A stretch of 45,811 nucleotides of DNA from Anaerolineae bacterium. GTDB lineage: Bacteria; Chloroflexota; Anaerolineae; JAAYZQ01. A program made the translations under genes and the position numbers. The DNA lies in the NCBI GenBank assembly GCA_023544525.1, contig JAMJFU010000005.1, forward strand, positions 1-45,811, given 5' to 3'. The first letter of the stretch is position 1, and each line of letters starts with the position of its first letter. This document shows positions 24,686-34,201 of the stretch, in pieces. The notes beneath the pieces were generated by a model that was not told where the DNA came from, did no database searches, and saw only the letters and a list, made by a program, of their open reading frames with translations.

Positions 24686-25833
24686 GCCACGCCTCCGGCC
24701 GGATCCCTGGAGCTCCGCTGCCGCCTTACCGTCCACAGCAGCTCGGCAATCATCTCAGCGGCGTCGGAGCGTGCCATTGCCCTCGCTGACTGTCGCATGC
24801 CATCCAACTTGGCCTCATCCTCAAGCAACGCACTGACCCTGGGCACCAGGTCCTCGTCCAGGGCAGCGTCGGGTAACACCTCGGCCGCACCGCTCCTGGC
24901 CATATACGTGGCATTGGGCAGCTGGTGTTGTCCGGAATGTGGATAAGGGACCAGCAATGCAGGCAGGCCGGCCGCCGGGAATTCTCCGAGGGTAGCGGCG
25001 CCTGCCCGCGCCACAACCAGGTCTGCCGCCACCAGGGCCCGGGGCATGTCATGCAGGTAGTCAAATTGGTGATACCGTGCCTGCAAATCCTCTGGGAGAC
25101 TCTTGGCCGCCCCGGTAACCCAGCTTGCGTCGAGCTGGCCGGTGACGTGCACCACCTGGCATTTCGGCAGCAGTTCCCGGAGGCCAGACACGACTGCGCG
25201 GTTGATACTGCGCGCACCCCGGCTGCCTCCGAACACGAGCAATGTCTTCACGTCCTGCTCCAGACCCAACGCCTGGCGTGCTTCCTGCCGGCTCAACGTG
25301 TATACCTCGGCCCGCACCGGGTAGCCGGTGACCACAACCTTATCCCGTGAGAAGAACCGGTAGGACTCTTCGCTGGTCACCGCGACCCTGGTTGCCAGCC
25401 GGCTGAGATAACTGATGGCCATGCCCGGGACAATGTCGGGCAGATAGATCACGATCGGTACCCGCTTTAGCCATGCAGCCAATCCTACAGAGACGCTGGC
25501 ATAGCCTCCCGTGATCAAGACGACGTCAGTCCCGAATTGGGCCAGGATCCGGCGGGCCGTCCCGACGCTTTTCAGGATATGCAAACTATTGCGCATCCCT
25601 GTCAGCAACCCCATTCCCCGTATGCCGCCTGCTGGGAGGCCCTCGAATTCGATGCCGGCACGGCCCACCAGGTCCTGTTCCATCCCGCCCCGGCTGCCGA
25701 CCCATAGTAGGTCCTGGGGCTTAAGGGCAGGCATGGCAGCCTGCCCCGCCCCAGGGTCAAGCAGCGTCTCGATCACGGTCAGTGCAGGGTACACGTGTCC
25801 CCCTGTTCCTCCTCCCGACACGACGAGCCTCAT
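24682..25833 (-). CDS. murG: UDP-N-acetylglucosamine--lipid I GlcNAc transferase
   Basis: This GT28 enzyme of 383 residues makes lipid II at the inner membrane face. It starts MRLVVSGGGTGGHVYPALTV, has FGGSRGARSINRAV in the hinge/C-domain and the donor-binding loop RAGAATLGEFPAAGLPALLVPYP with the HQLPNA segment. The frame is open 76 codons upstream inside ftsW, but ATG 25833 overlaps the ftsW stop (ATGA), has GGGAAG upstream and gives the normal N terminus. It is coupled downstream to the CvpA-like gene by another ATGA. Confidence 0.96.
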   Translation of the reverse strand: MRLVVSGGGTGGHVYPALTVIETLLDPGAGQAAMPALKPQDLLWVGSRGGMEQDLVGRAGIEFEGLPAGGIRGMGLLTGMRNSLHILKSVGTARRILAQFGTDVVLITGGYASVSVGLAAWLKRVPIVIYLPDIVPGMAISYLSRLATRVAVTSEESYRFFSRDKVVVTGYPVRAEVYTLSRQEARQALGLEQDVKTLLVFGGSRGARSINRAVVSGLRELLPKCQVVHVTGQLDASWVTGAAKSLPEDLQARYHQFDYLHDMPRALVAADLVVARAGAATLGEFPAAGLPALLVPYPHSGQHQLPNATYMARSGAAEVLPDAALDEDLVPRVSALLEDEAKLDGMRQSARAMARSDAAEMIAELLWTVRRQRSSRDPAGGVA

Positions 25834-26984
25834 GCCGCTTCCCGCTCTGGCGTCGTGCTTCTGCGCCATCTCGAATCCTCTGCGGCCGGCTCGGCCTCGC
25901 TGGCTATGCTCCGCGAGACGTTGAGCATGATGCCCACGCCGAGCATGCACGTGACCAGAGAGGATCCACCTACGCTGATGAATGGCAGCGCGATGCCCGT
26001 AAAAGGGATGGTGCCGGTCACGACACTCATGTTGATCAGGGCCTGAAAGATGATCCAGCACGTGACGCCCGAGACCAGGAGTCGCCCAAAGGCGTCAGGA
26101 GCCAATGTGGCAATGCGCAGGCCTCGAAAGGCGACGACGGCAAAGAGCCCGATGATGAACAAGCAGCCGATCAGGCCCAGCTCTTCGCCGGCGATGGCAA
26201 AGATGCTGTCGGTGTGGCCCGCGGGCAGCCACTGGTATTTCATCCGGCCGCTGCCTGCGCCAAAACCAGTGAGGCCACCGCTGCCCAGACCGAGCAAGCC
26301 TCGACTCAACTGCATGTTGGCGCTGTGCAACGGGTCGCGAATCTCGGTCATATAGCCGTCGAGCCGCTCCATCGCGTGGGGCAGCCTGGTGATCACCAGG
26401 ACAAAAGCACCTGTCCCCCCCAGCAGACCGATGACGAACTGCATGAGGTCCGCACCGGCCAGGAAGAACATCGCCAGCGATACCAGGACAATGACGAGTG
26501 CCTCCGAGATGTCGGGCTGGGCCATGACCAGGCCGGCGATAACACCGACCATGATGGTAAAGGGCAATAGCCCATAGGGCAGTTTGCCCAGGACGTCGGA
26601 CTTGGACGACAGCCAGTGGGCGATATAGATGATCATGGCCAGTTTGGCCAGCTCAACTGGAGAAACACTTTGGCCGAACAGGAGCCTGCCCTCGCGAAAG
26701 ATGACCAGCGCCAGCAACAACAGGACGGTAGAGGCCATGATCGGGATCGACAGCTTCATCAGGTAGCGATATGGAAACTGGATGGCGACAAAGGCGGCCA
26801 CCAGGCCGATCCCCAGCCACATCAGTTGGCGTTTGAAAAAGTAGGCTGCATCGTCATATTCACGGTACCCCAGGTCTGAGGTCGCGCTGTACAGCACCAT
26901 GAGGCCGGTGGCAATCAGGGCCACCGTCGCCCCCAACAGGATCCAGTCCACTGAACCGCTACGCCTTGCCTTCTCGGCTACCAT
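25830..26984 (-). CDS. ftsW: Lipid II polymerase FtsW (SEDS family)
   Basis: The 384-residue SEDS protein has about ten hydrophobic segments. Signatures include VLYSATSDLGYREYDDAAYFFKRQ near the start, VSPVELAKLAMIIYIAHWLS, the large loop GGLTGFGAGSGRMKYQWLPAGHTDSIFAI, GEELGLIGCLFIIGLFAVVAFRG and PFTGIALPFISVGGSSL. SEDS proteins polymerise glycan strands with a class B PBP, here encoded upstream in the same cluster. ATG 26984 follows GGAGTGAGGGC after the murD stop. The short cytoplasmic C-terminal tail is charged. Confidence 0.96.
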   Translation of the reverse strand: MVAEKARRSGSVDWILLGATVALIATGLMVLYSATSDLGYREYDDAAYFFKRQLMWLGIGLVAAFVAIQFPYRYLMKLSIPIMASTVLLLLALVIFREGRLLFGQSVSPVELAKLAMIIYIAHWLSSKSDVLGKLPYGLLPFTIMVGVIAGLVMAQPDISEALVIVLVSLAMFFLAGADLMQFVIGLLGGTGAFVLVITRLPHAMERLDGYMTEIRDPLHSANMQLSRGLLGLGSGGLTGFGAGSGRMKYQWLPAGHTDSIFAIAGEELGLIGCLFIIGLFAVVAFRGLRIATLAPDAFGRLLVSGVTCWIIFQALINMSVVTGTIPFTGIALPFISVGGSSLVTCMLGVGIMLNVSRSIASEAEPAAEDSRWRRSTTPEREAA

Positions 26985-26988
26985 GCCC

Positions 26989-28461
26989 TCACTCCAAAGC
27001 CTCTACCAACTGGCGGAAGTGTTCTCCTCGCTCCTCATAGTCCTGGTAGGCATCAAAGCTGGTGCCGCCTGGCGACAGCAGGACGACGTCGCCGCGCTGT
27101 GCCACTTTGGCCGCCAGGTCGACAGCCTGTTCCAGTGTCCCGGCGTCATGGATGGTGGTCTTGGCGCCACCCTCCCCAGCGGCGGGTGCCGTACGTTCCA
27201 GTGCCTCTTTGATATGCCCTGCTGCCTCCCCAAAGAGGATAGCGTGCTTGGCCCTGCGCCAGGTCAGAGCTGCCATCTCGTCCCAGGGTAGTTTCTTGTC
27301 GCGACCTCCGGCGAGCAGCACGATCGGTGCGCGAAACGCATTCAGTGCAGCAGTTGTGCGCTCTGGTGCGGTGGCGATGCTGTCGTTGTACCATTGGACA
27401 CCGTGCCATTCACGCACATGCTCGAGCCGGTGCTTGACCGCCGAGAAGGAGGTGGCGACATCGCGCAGCACTTCCACGGTGGCTCCGGCGGCAGCGGAAA
27501 TGGCGCACGCCGCCAGCATGTTGGCCACGTTGTGCTTTCCCAACAGCTTCAGTTCGCCGGTACGGCACACGACCTTCTCCCGGTCGCTGAGGCGCAGCAC
27601 GAGTTGATCGCCCCGCAGGTAAGCGCCCCGGTCGACTTCGCCCTCCAGGCTGAACCAGAGAAGCTCTTGCCGGACGTGCTGGCCCAGCTCGCGGGTGAGG
27701 GGGTCGTCCCGATTCAGGACCGCGATGTCGCCCGGCTGGCCATAGGCCAGGACGTTGGCTTTGGCCGCGGCGTAGGCCTCCATCGTGACGTGGCGGTCCA
27801 GGTGGTTCGGCGTAATGTTGAGGATCGCCGAGATCTCTGGACTCCAGCCCGAAGGGTCAAAGACGGTCTCAACCGGATGGCCCGCCACCCGGCTCTCGAC
27901 CTCGGGCTGAGGCCCAAAGAGGTCCAACTGGAAACTCGACAGTTCCAGCACGACCACCTCGGCAGGCTTGATCTCTTCCAGGCTGCCGATCAAGGGCTGG
28001 CCAATGTTCCCGCCCACCCAGGTCGGCCGCCCTGCCTCCTGGAGCATCCTGCCCACCAGGGTCGTCGTGGTCGTCTTGCCGCTGGAGCCGGTGATACCCA
28101 CGACAAGCGCCGGACAGAGGCGGGCAAATAGCCGCGTCTCGCTGCTCAGCGGGATGTGCCTGCGGTGGGCCTCTTCTACCAGCGGGATCTCCAGGGGTAC
28201 CCCTGGGCTGACAAAGACGATGTCGATCTTGTCCAGCAAGCCCAAGGGATGTCCGCCCAGCGCAAAGGTGATCGGCAAACCGTCCAGGGCAGCCAGGCTG
28301 TCAGTCAGCGCCTCCACAGGCTTGACGTCCGTTGCCACCACCTGCGCGTGATGCTCGGCCAGGAAGCGAGCCAGGCTCGTACCCTCTCTCGCCAGCCCGA
28401 CGACGAGCGCGCGTACTCCAGAAAAGTCGTATCCGGTTTCCAGCTCGTCTTGCATCATCAT
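26989..28461 (-). CDS. murD: UDP-N-acetylmuramoylalanine--D-glutamate ligase
   Basis: The ~490-residue Mur ligase adds D-Glu. It has an N-terminal Rossmann-like domain (VRALVVGLAREGTSLARFLA), the P-loop VVGITGSSGKTTTTTLVGRM at about 112-131, LELSSFQLD, ILNITPNHLDRH, GKHNVANMLAA and the C-domain segment YNDSIATAPERTTAALN followed by LLAGGRDKKLPW. The frame is open to 28794, but mraY ends at 28458, so one of three consecutive ATGs (28461, 28458, 28455) is the start; the first gives an ATGA overlap. A 40-residue insert near residues 165-185 (GPQPEVESRVAGHPVETVF) is a little unusual. Confidence 0.95.
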   Translation of the reverse strand: MMMQDELETGYDFSGVRALVVGLAREGTSLARFLAEHHAQVVATDVKPVEALTDSLAALDGLPITFALGGHPLGLLDKIDIVFVSPGVPLEIPLVEEAHRRHIPLSSETRLFARLCPALVVGITGSSGKTTTTTLVGRMLQEAGRPTWVGGNIGQPLIGSLEEIKPAEVVVLELSSFQLDLFGPQPEVESRVAGHPVETVFDPSGWSPEISAILNITPNHLDRHVTMEAYAAAKANVLAYGQPGDIAVLNRDDPLTRELGQHVRQELLWFSLEGEVDRGAYLRGDQLVLRLSDREKVVCRTGELKLLGKHNVANMLAACAISAAAGATVEVLRDVATSFSAVKHRLEHVREWHGVQWYNDSIATAPERTTAALNAFRAPIVLLAGGRDKKLPWDEMAALTWRRAKHAILFGEAAGHIKEALERTAPAAGEGGAKTTIHDAGTLEQAVDLAAKVAQRGDVVLLSPGGTSFDAYQDYEERGEHFRQLVEALE

Positions 28462-29528
28462 AGTAGCGCCAGGGCAATGCCCAACATTGCAGCGAGGACC
28501 CCCAGGATCCAGAACCTCTGGGTGATGTGGGTCTCGCTCCAACCCAAAAGCTCGAAGTGATGGTGCAGGGGCGTCATCTTGAAGATGCGGCGCCCCTTGC
28601 CGGTCAATCGACGGCTGGCCTTGAAAAAGGCCACCTGGATGACCACCGACGCCGCCTCGGCCACAAAGATGGCCCCGATAATCGGCAGCAGCAACCACTG
28701 AAAAGACATGAGGGCTACGACCGCCAACGTTGCCCCCAGTGCCAGAGAGCCCATGCCACCCATAATCAGGGTGGCGGGATGGCTGTTGAACCACAGGAAG
28801 GCGAACAGCGCCCCAACCATGCTAAAGGCAAAGGACAACAGTGGGTACTGGGTCTGCAGGAAAGCGATGACCCCATAGGCGATAAAGGCGACGGCGGCGA
28901 TCGAGCCCGCCAGCCCATCCAACCCATCTGTAAGGTTCACTGCATTGGCCATCCAGACGATAATCAGGGTAGCCAACGGTACATACCAGATGCCAACATC
29001 TACCAGGTCCGGAATGCCTGGCACGCCCACCTCGGACAGGTCGAGGATCTGGGGGTGATACAAACCCACAGAGATCGCCAACGCCATGGCGAATTGGAGC
29101 GGGAACATGTAGCGTGCCAGAAGCCCTTCTCCGCCCCGCCAGCCGCGGACCTCACACAGATCGTCGACGGCGCCCAACAGGCCAAACGCGATCATGGTGA
29201 CCAGGGGCAACAGGATGCTCTTGCCGATCAGCGTGCTGCCCTCCTCAAAATTGAAGAAGGCCAGGATCTGCTTGCCCGCCTCAAAGCCGCTGAGAAAGTT
29301 GGCAAAGTTCAGGGTCACGGTGATCAGCATCACGGGCACCAGGATCATGAGGCCGCCCATCGTCGGCGTCCCGAACTTGTGGTGATGGCTGTCTGGCAAC
29401 TCGATGCGGATCTGCTTGCCGATGTGCCAGCGGTGCAACAGGCGGATCAGGGGCGGGCCCCAGATCACGGCCAGGAAGAACGAGATGGCACCCAGGGCCA
29501 GGGCAAAAGCCATCGGGTCGGAGATCAT
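28458..29528 (-). CDS. mraY: Phospho-N-acetylmuramoyl-pentapeptide transferase
   Basis: This integral membrane enzyme of 356 residues makes lipid I from UDP-MurNAc-pentapeptide and undecaprenyl phosphate. Signatures are HHHKFGTPTMGGLMIL early on, the paired acidic region VDDLCEV, NAVNLTDGLDGLAGS in the middle, and TPLHHHFELLGWSETHITQR near the C terminus; about ten hydrophobic helices are seen. ATG 29528 overlaps the murF stop (ATGA). Confidence 0.97.
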   Translation of the reverse strand: MISDPMAFALALGAISFFLAVIWGPPLIRLLHRWHIGKQIRIELPDSHHHKFGTPTMGGLMILVPVMLITVTLNFANFLSGFEAGKQILAFFNFEEGSTLIGKSILLPLVTMIAFGLLGAVDDLCEVRGWRGGEGLLARYMFPLQFAMALAISVGLYHPQILDLSEVGVPGIPDLVDVGIWYVPLATLIIVWMANAVNLTDGLDGLAGSIAAVAFIAYGVIAFLQTQYPLLSFAFSMVGALFAFLWFNSHPATLIMGGMGSLALGATLAVVALMSFQWLLLPIIGAIFVAEAASVVIQVAFFKASRRLTGKGRRIFKMTPLHHHFELLGWSETHITQRFWILGVLAAMLGIALALL

Positions 29529-31000
29529 GCTACCTCCTCCTGCAGGGCAGCCACGATCTCCTCCATCTCCAAGCCCCTGGAGCCCTTGATAAGCACCAGG
29601 TCTCCGGTCTTGACGAGATCTTGCAGCACTTCGATGGCCTGGGCCTTGGTATCCAGCATGTACACTCCATCCACTCGCATGCCGGCTGATAGCGCTTCCT
29701 CTCCGATCATGTGTCCCAACTCGCCCACCGTGACCAGCAGGTCGGCAACCTCACGTGCGCGGCGCCCGACGACCCGGTGTCCTTCCTCTTCATAGCTGCC
29801 AAGTTCGTACATATCGCCCAAAACTGCGATCTTGCGACCTCCGTTCCCCGGGGGGAACAACTCGTCCAGCAGGTTCAAGGCAGCGATACAAGAGGCAGGG
29901 CTGGCGTTGTAAGTGTCGTCAAGAAGGGTGGAATCGTTTGGACCCGGCACCGCGACGAGCCGTAGCTGGGCGGACTGATCGCGCAGCCCGGTCATGATCT
30001 CGGCCCAGGCCATGTCTTCGACCAGGCCCACCGCCGCTCCACGCAGCGCGGTGTGGACGCTGTGCCGGCCCAATAATGGAACCCGGGCATGGATGGTCTC
30101 ACCGCGGTAGTGGAACCGGAAGCGGATCCCTTCCAGGCCGTCGCTCTCAATATGGCTGGCCCGCAGGTCTGCCTCTGGGCTCAGGCCGTAGGTAAAGACG
30201 CGGGCCCGTGTCTGACCGGCCATGCCCTGGACCCGGTGGTCGTCCATGTTCAGGACCGCCACGCCGCCCTGCCCGGCCTCGGGCAACGCTTGCGGCAGCT
30301 CCGCCTTTGCCTGGGCGATGCGCTCGATGGTGCCCAGGCGCTCCAGGTGCACCGGTCCCACGTCGGTCACCACGCCCACCTGCGGCAGGGCGATCTCTGC
30401 CAGTTGAGCGATCTCGCCGATGTCGTACATGCCCATCTCGAGCACGACGCACTGGTGCCTGGCGGTCAAATGCAGGAGCGTCAACGGCAAACCAATCTCG
30501 TTGTTATAGTTCCCTTCGCTCTTCAGGATGTGATACTCCTGGGCCAATACCGCGGCGATGACCTCCTTGCTCGTCGTCTTGCCCACGCTACCGGTGATGC
30601 CCACCACGCGGGGATCGTGCTGCCTGCGCCAGTAAGCGGCTGCTTGCTGCAACGCTTTGAGGCTGTCTGGCACGACCAGGCACAGCGGCAAGCCCTCCTG
30701 TCGCCAGGCATCACTCTCCGCCTGACCTGTCAGGTACAGGCACTCGCACATTGCCCCCGGCGGCGCCTTCTCGGTGATGGCCGCCACGGCCCCCTGGGCA
30801 AAGGCATCCGCGACAAAGTCCTGGCCGTGGCTGTGTTCGCCACGAAGGGCGATGAACAGCGAGCCCGGACCGGCCAACCGGGAATCGATCACCGCCGACC
30901 GGAGCTCCACGTCGGGCACGGCTGTGGCCGCTGGCGCATCGGGGCCCGCCAGAGCTGCAACCAGGTGCCGGAGCGTGAGTCCGCCTGCTCTTGCTCGCAT
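29525..31000 (-). CDS. murF: UDP-N-acetylmuramoyl-tripeptide--D-alanyl-D-alanine ligase
   Basis: The ~491-residue Mur ligase adds the D-Ala-D-Ala made by Ddl. The N domain has SRLAGPGSLFIALRGEHSHG, the P-loop VVGITGSVGKTTSKEVIAAV is at about 116-135, followed by NYNNEIGLPLTLL, LEMGMYDIGEI, GRHSVHTALRGA, DDTYNASPASCIAAL and LGDMYELG. ATG 31000 lies five bases after the PBP stop; GTG 31009 overlapping that stop (GTGA) is an alternative. No murE gene occurs in this cluster, although MurE is needed between MurD and MurF; it must lie elsewhere. Confidence 0.95.
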   Translation of the reverse strand: MRARAGGLTLRHLVAALAGPDAPAATAVPDVELRSAVIDSRLAGPGSLFIALRGEHSHGQDFVADAFAQGAVAAITEKAPPGAMCECLYLTGQAESDAWRQEGLPLCLVVPDSLKALQQAAAYWRRQHDPRVVGITGSVGKTTSKEVIAAVLAQEYHILKSEGNYNNEIGLPLTLLHLTARHQCVVLEMGMYDIGEIAQLAEIALPQVGVVTDVGPVHLERLGTIERIAQAKAELPQALPEAGQGGVAVLNMDDHRVQGMAGQTRARVFTYGLSPEADLRASHIESDGLEGIRFRFHYRGETIHARVPLLGRHSVHTALRGAAVGLVEDMAWAEIMTGLRDQSAQLRLVAVPGPNDSTLLDDTYNASPASCIAALNLLDELFPPGNGGRKIAVLGDMYELGSYEEEGHRVVGRRAREVADLLVTVGELGHMIGEEALSAGMRVDGVYMLDTKAQAIEVLQDLVKTGDLVLIKGSRGLEMEEIVAALQEEVA

Positions 31001-31005
31001 CTCGT

Positions 31006-32733
31006 TCACTGGCTCGCAGCCAACCGGATGTCGTCCGGTGGGATCTGCAAATAGACGAACAGCCTCTCGGCGATGGCCCGGAAGGTGGGCGCCGCCGTCT
31101 GGGACCCCCACGGCGATTCGGTTGGCTTGTCCAGCTTGACCAACACGATGAACTGCGGGTCATCCGCTGGAGCAAAGCCCACGAAAGAGCCGATGGTGTC
31201 CGATGGGTGGTAGCCGTAAGGGGTGGGGATCTGGGCTGTACCCGTCTTGCCCGCGACCGTGTAGCCGGGGATCTGGGCCCTGGTCGCCCCGTCCTGGATC
31301 ACCCGCACCATCAGCTGGGTCACGGTTTTGGCTGTCTGTTGTGAGATGGCCCAGCGGACCATCATCGGCTCCACCTGGATCCTGCGCAAGGTCCCATCTG
31401 GGTCTTCACTGATCATCTCGCCCACGATGTAGGGCTTCATCAACATCCCCTTGTTGGCGACGGCAGCGACCGCGACGATCATCTGCATCGGCGTGACCGC
31501 CACGCCCTGGCCGAACGAGTTGGTGCCCAGTTCGGAGGGGAACCAGTTCGAGTCCCCGGGCAGCTTCATCATCCCCGGCCCCTCGCTGGCCAGGTCTACC
31601 TGGGTCAGTGTGCCGAAGCCAAAGCGGCGCAGATAGGTGTAGAATTGATCCTTGCCCGTCGAGGTGCTGATGAAGGCAGCGACCGTGTTCAGCGACTGGA
31701 CCAGGCCATCCTGCATTGTTACCAGGCCATGGCCCTGGCGGTCCCAGTTGCGGATCACGCGGCCACCTACCTCCAGGGCGCCGTCGTCGTAGAAGGTGGT
31801 GCCAGGGCTGATGGTGCCCGAGTCGAGCCCGGCCGACCAGGTGACGATCTTGAAGATCGAGCCGGGCTCCCACATCTTGCTGACCGCGGGATCGGGCAGG
31901 AGCCGCAACTCGGCTTGGGCAAAATCGTTGGGATCATAGGCTGGGTAGCTCACCAGGGCCAGGACGGCGCCGCTTTTGGGGTCCATGACCAGGACTGTCC
32001 CGCTTTCGGCGCCAAACTCGTCGAGGGCCCGCAGCAGTTCCTCCTGGGCAATGAACTGGATGTTGCGATCGATGGTCAGGATCAGGCTGGTCCCGGGTCG
32101 AGGCGGTTCCTCGTCCAGGGGCGAGAAGGGCAGCTCGACGCCCACGGGGTTTTGTTCGACCCGGCGATGCCCGGCCTCACCATGGAGCAGCTGGTTATGA
32201 TAGCCCTCCACCCCGTAGAAGCCGTCCCCCGTATTGTTGACGATGCCCAGTACGTGGGCAAAGAGCTCGCCCTCTGGGTATGAGCGGCGATGCTCGGCCA
32301 GGCACTCAATTCCGGGCTCGTCGAGGGCGAGAATGGCTTCCCCCGTCTCATAATCTACGCCTACGGCCAACTGGACCCACGGCTGCTTCGAGGTCAGCTG
32401 GGCATGGACCTTCTCCCGGGACAGGCCCAGCCGCTCAGACAGTTGGTCGGCCACTTCCTCCGGATGGATGACCAGCGTTGGAGAGGCCGAGATCTTCCAT
32501 TCGACGGTGTCCAGGGCTAGGATGTGGCCGTTCGCATCGGCGATGTAGCCACGCTGGGTCGGGATCTCCTTGTCCCAGGTTCGTTGGCCCAGAGCATCCT
32601 GGCGAAGGTTTTCGTGGTCTATGACCTGGTAGCGAAAAAGCTGACCGACCAGGACCGCGCAGACAAAGGTCAGGCCGAACGCAAGGACGTTCAGGCGGTG
32701 GTGGCCGCTTGTAGCTACTTTTCCGGTGGACAT
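31006..32733 (-). CDS. ftsI: Class B penicillin-binding protein (FtsI/PBP2-type, SpoVD-like)
   Basis: This 575-residue transpeptidase has one N-terminal membrane helix (VLAFGLTFVCAVLVGQLF, residues 16-33) and a PBP dimerisation domain with QRGYIADANGHILA (usually RGxIxDRNG). The transpeptidase domain carries catalytic Ser292 in SIFK, SLN at 347-349 and KTG at 496-498. There is no PASTA repeat. It cross-links septal peptidoglycan with FtsW and likely receives FtsL/FtsQ signals. It lies between ftsL and murF, the normal place for the division PBP. Confidence 0.95.
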   Translation of the reverse strand: MSTGKVATSGHHRLNVLAFGLTFVCAVLVGQLFRYQVIDHENLRQDALGQRTWDKEIPTQRGYIADANGHILALDTVEWKISASPTLVIHPEEVADQLSERLGLSREKVHAQLTSKQPWVQLAVGVDYETGEAILALDEPGIECLAEHRRSYPEGELFAHVLGIVNNTGDGFYGVEGYHNQLLHGEAGHRRVEQNPVGVELPFSPLDEEPPRPGTSLILTIDRNIQFIAQEELLRALDEFGAESGTVLVMDPKSGAVLALVSYPAYDPNDFAQAELRLLPDPAVSKMWEPGSIFKIVTWSAGLDSGTISPGTTFYDDGALEVGGRVIRNWDRQGHGLVTMQDGLVQSLNTVAAFISTSTGKDQFYTYLRRFGFGTLTQVDLASEGPGMMKLPGDSNWFPSELGTNSFGQGVAVTPMQMIVAVAAVANKGMLMKPYIVGEMISEDPDGTLRRIQVEPMMVRWAISQQTAKTVTQLMVRVIQDGATRAQIPGYTVAGKTGTAQIPTPYGYHPSDTIGSFVGFAPADDPQFIVLVKLDKPTESPWGSQTAAPTFRAIAERLFVYLQIPPDDIRLAASQ

Positions 32734-32754
32734 GTTCGTTGCCAGTTCGAATCT

Positions 32755-33219
32755 CTACGGTGAGTCCGGCCCCGCAGGGCTAGAATTCAGTTGGCCGGTC
32801 AACGCATCCCACGTTGGGCTTGTTCTGGTCATTGCGCTGGTAAAGCCAAACAGCAGTGACGACATCTGGGACACCGGTCCTTCTATAGACGTTGTATCCG
32901 GGGGCAGCGGTTCCTCCACCCGCAGATAGACCGGTTTTTGAGGCTGATAGCCCAGGCTCTTTGCCTGGAAGGAAAGCCTCTTCTGCGAACCAGCGATGGC
33001 GATCTGCCGTTGCAGGTCGCGGCTGTGCCGCTCGATCCTCTGCAGTTCCTCGGTCTGGACCTGTATCTCGCGCCCGATCGACTCGATTTGCTGCGCGACG
33101 ATAAAGTGTAACCAAAGAAAGAGCACAAAGAGCGCCACGAACACGGCCACGACCACCGTCACAGACGGTCCGGTAGCAGGCCGGTAGCGGAACAGAATAG
33201 GCGGCGGCTGACGGCTCAA
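32755..33219 (-). CDS. ftsL: FtsL-like septum protein
   Basis: The 154-residue bitopic protein has one hydrophobic helix (VTVVVAVFVALFVLFLWLHF, about residues 20-39). A coiled coil follows at about 45-80, rich in Q, E, R and I, and then a segment SFQAKSLGYQPQKPVYLRVE that resembles the FtsL/DivIC end. The last 50 residues are unconserved in appearance. The start is TTG 33219, with AAAGGAA upstream. Position between rsmH and the PBP gene is the standard place of ftsL, which supports the name more strongly than sequence does. Confidence 0.8.
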   Translation of the reverse strand: MSRQPPPILFRYRPATGPSVTVVVAVFVALFVLFLWLHFIVAQQIESIGREIQVQTEELQRIERHSRDLQRQIAIAGSQKRLSFQAKSLGYQPQKPVYLRVEEPLPPDTTSIEGPVSQMSSLLFGFTSAMTRTSPTWDALTGQLNSSPAGPDSP

Positions 33220-33242
33220 GTTCCTTTCTCCTCAATATGGCG

Positions 33243-34178
33243 TTATCGGCTGGCGGGTAGGCGCTCTGCTACCCGCAACCGGGCACTACGACTTTGTGGA
33301 TTTTGCTCGACCTCAGCCCGAGTCGGCCGGATCGGTTTGCGCGTGATGACCCTGAGTGTAGCCTGATGCCCACAGACACAAAACGGCGCTTCCGGTGGGC
33401 AGATGCAATCTCTGGACTCGTGTTGGTAAAAGCGCTTAACCAGGCGATCCTCCAGCGAATGAAAGGCAATGACCGCCAGGCGGCCGCCAGGCCGCAACAG
33501 GTCGCGAGCCTGCGGCAGGGCTTTGTCCAGGGCTACCAGTTCCTGATTAACGGCAATCCGTAATGCCTGAAATGTCCGGGTGGCAGGGTGGATCTTTTCG
33601 CGGCGGCCTATGGTTCGGGCCACCAGGTCGGCCAGTTGGCCCGTCGTCCTCAGTGGCCGGTGGGCCACGACGGTGCGGGCAATGCGGCGCGAGTGGCGCT
33701 CCTCCCCGTACTCCCACAAGATCCGGGCCAGCTCTGATTCACTCAGCGAGTTAACCAGGTCCGCGGCGGTCCGGCCCACGGCTGGGTTCATCCGCATGTC
33801 GAGCGGACCTTCCTGGCTGAATGAAAAGCCTCTCTGGGCATCAGCTAACTGACGGGAGGAGAGCCCCAGGTCCATGAGTATCCCATCCACCTGTTCGAAT
33901 CCTTCTACAGTAGCGACAGTGTTCAGGTGCCGGAAATTCCCAACCCGCAGGCTTGCGCGATCGGCAAACGAGCGAAGCCGCTCCCGGGCAAAGGAAACCG
34001 CGTCAGGATCGGCATCCAGCCCCAACAGCTTGCCATCGGGGGCGGAATGCTGCAGGATGCTCTCTGCGTGTCCACCCGCGCCCAGCGTCGCGTCGATGTA
34101 GCGCCCTCCAGGCTGGACCTCCAGCCCGGCTAGCACCTCCTCAGCGAGGACTGGGATGTGCTCCTCCAGCCCGTCCAT
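33243..34178 (-). CDS. rsmH: 16S rRNA m4C1402 methyltransferase RsmH (MraW)
   Basis: The 311-residue SAM methyltransferase modifies C1402 of 16S rRNA. The N terminus EHIPVLAEEVLAGL and SAM loop YIDATLGAGGHAESIL (about residues 27-42) are typical, as are LMDLGLSSRQLADAQRGFSF, PLDMRMNP, and the late AVIAFHSLEDRLVKRF with the cysteine-containing RDCICPPEAPFCVCG segment. It is second in the dcw operon, 23 bases after mraZ. Confidence 0.97.
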   Translation of the reverse strand: MDGLEEHIPVLAEEVLAGLEVQPGGRYIDATLGAGGHAESILQHSAPDGKLLGLDADPDAVSFARERLRSFADRASLRVGNFRHLNTVATVEGFEQVDGILMDLGLSSRQLADAQRGFSFSQEGPLDMRMNPAVGRTAADLVNSLSESELARILWEYGEERHSRRIARTVVAHRPLRTTGQLADLVARTIGRREKIHPATRTFQALRIAVNQELVALDKALPQARDLLRPGGRLAVIAFHSLEDRLVKRFYQHESRDCICPPEAPFCVCGHQATLRVITRKPIRPTRAEVEQNPQSRSARLRVAERLPASR

Positions 34179-34201
34179 GGCAAGCCCTGAACCGCGACCG
34201 G

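Noticed and set aside
25834-26061. Upstream extension of the murG frame by 76 codons
   Set aside because: It overlaps ftsW; ATG 25833 gives the canonical MurG N terminus and an ATGA overlap.
28462-28794. Upstream extension of the murD frame by 111 codons
   Set aside because: It runs inside mraY in another frame and gives unconserved, low-quality sequence; the ATGs at the mraY stop fit the cluster's overlap style.
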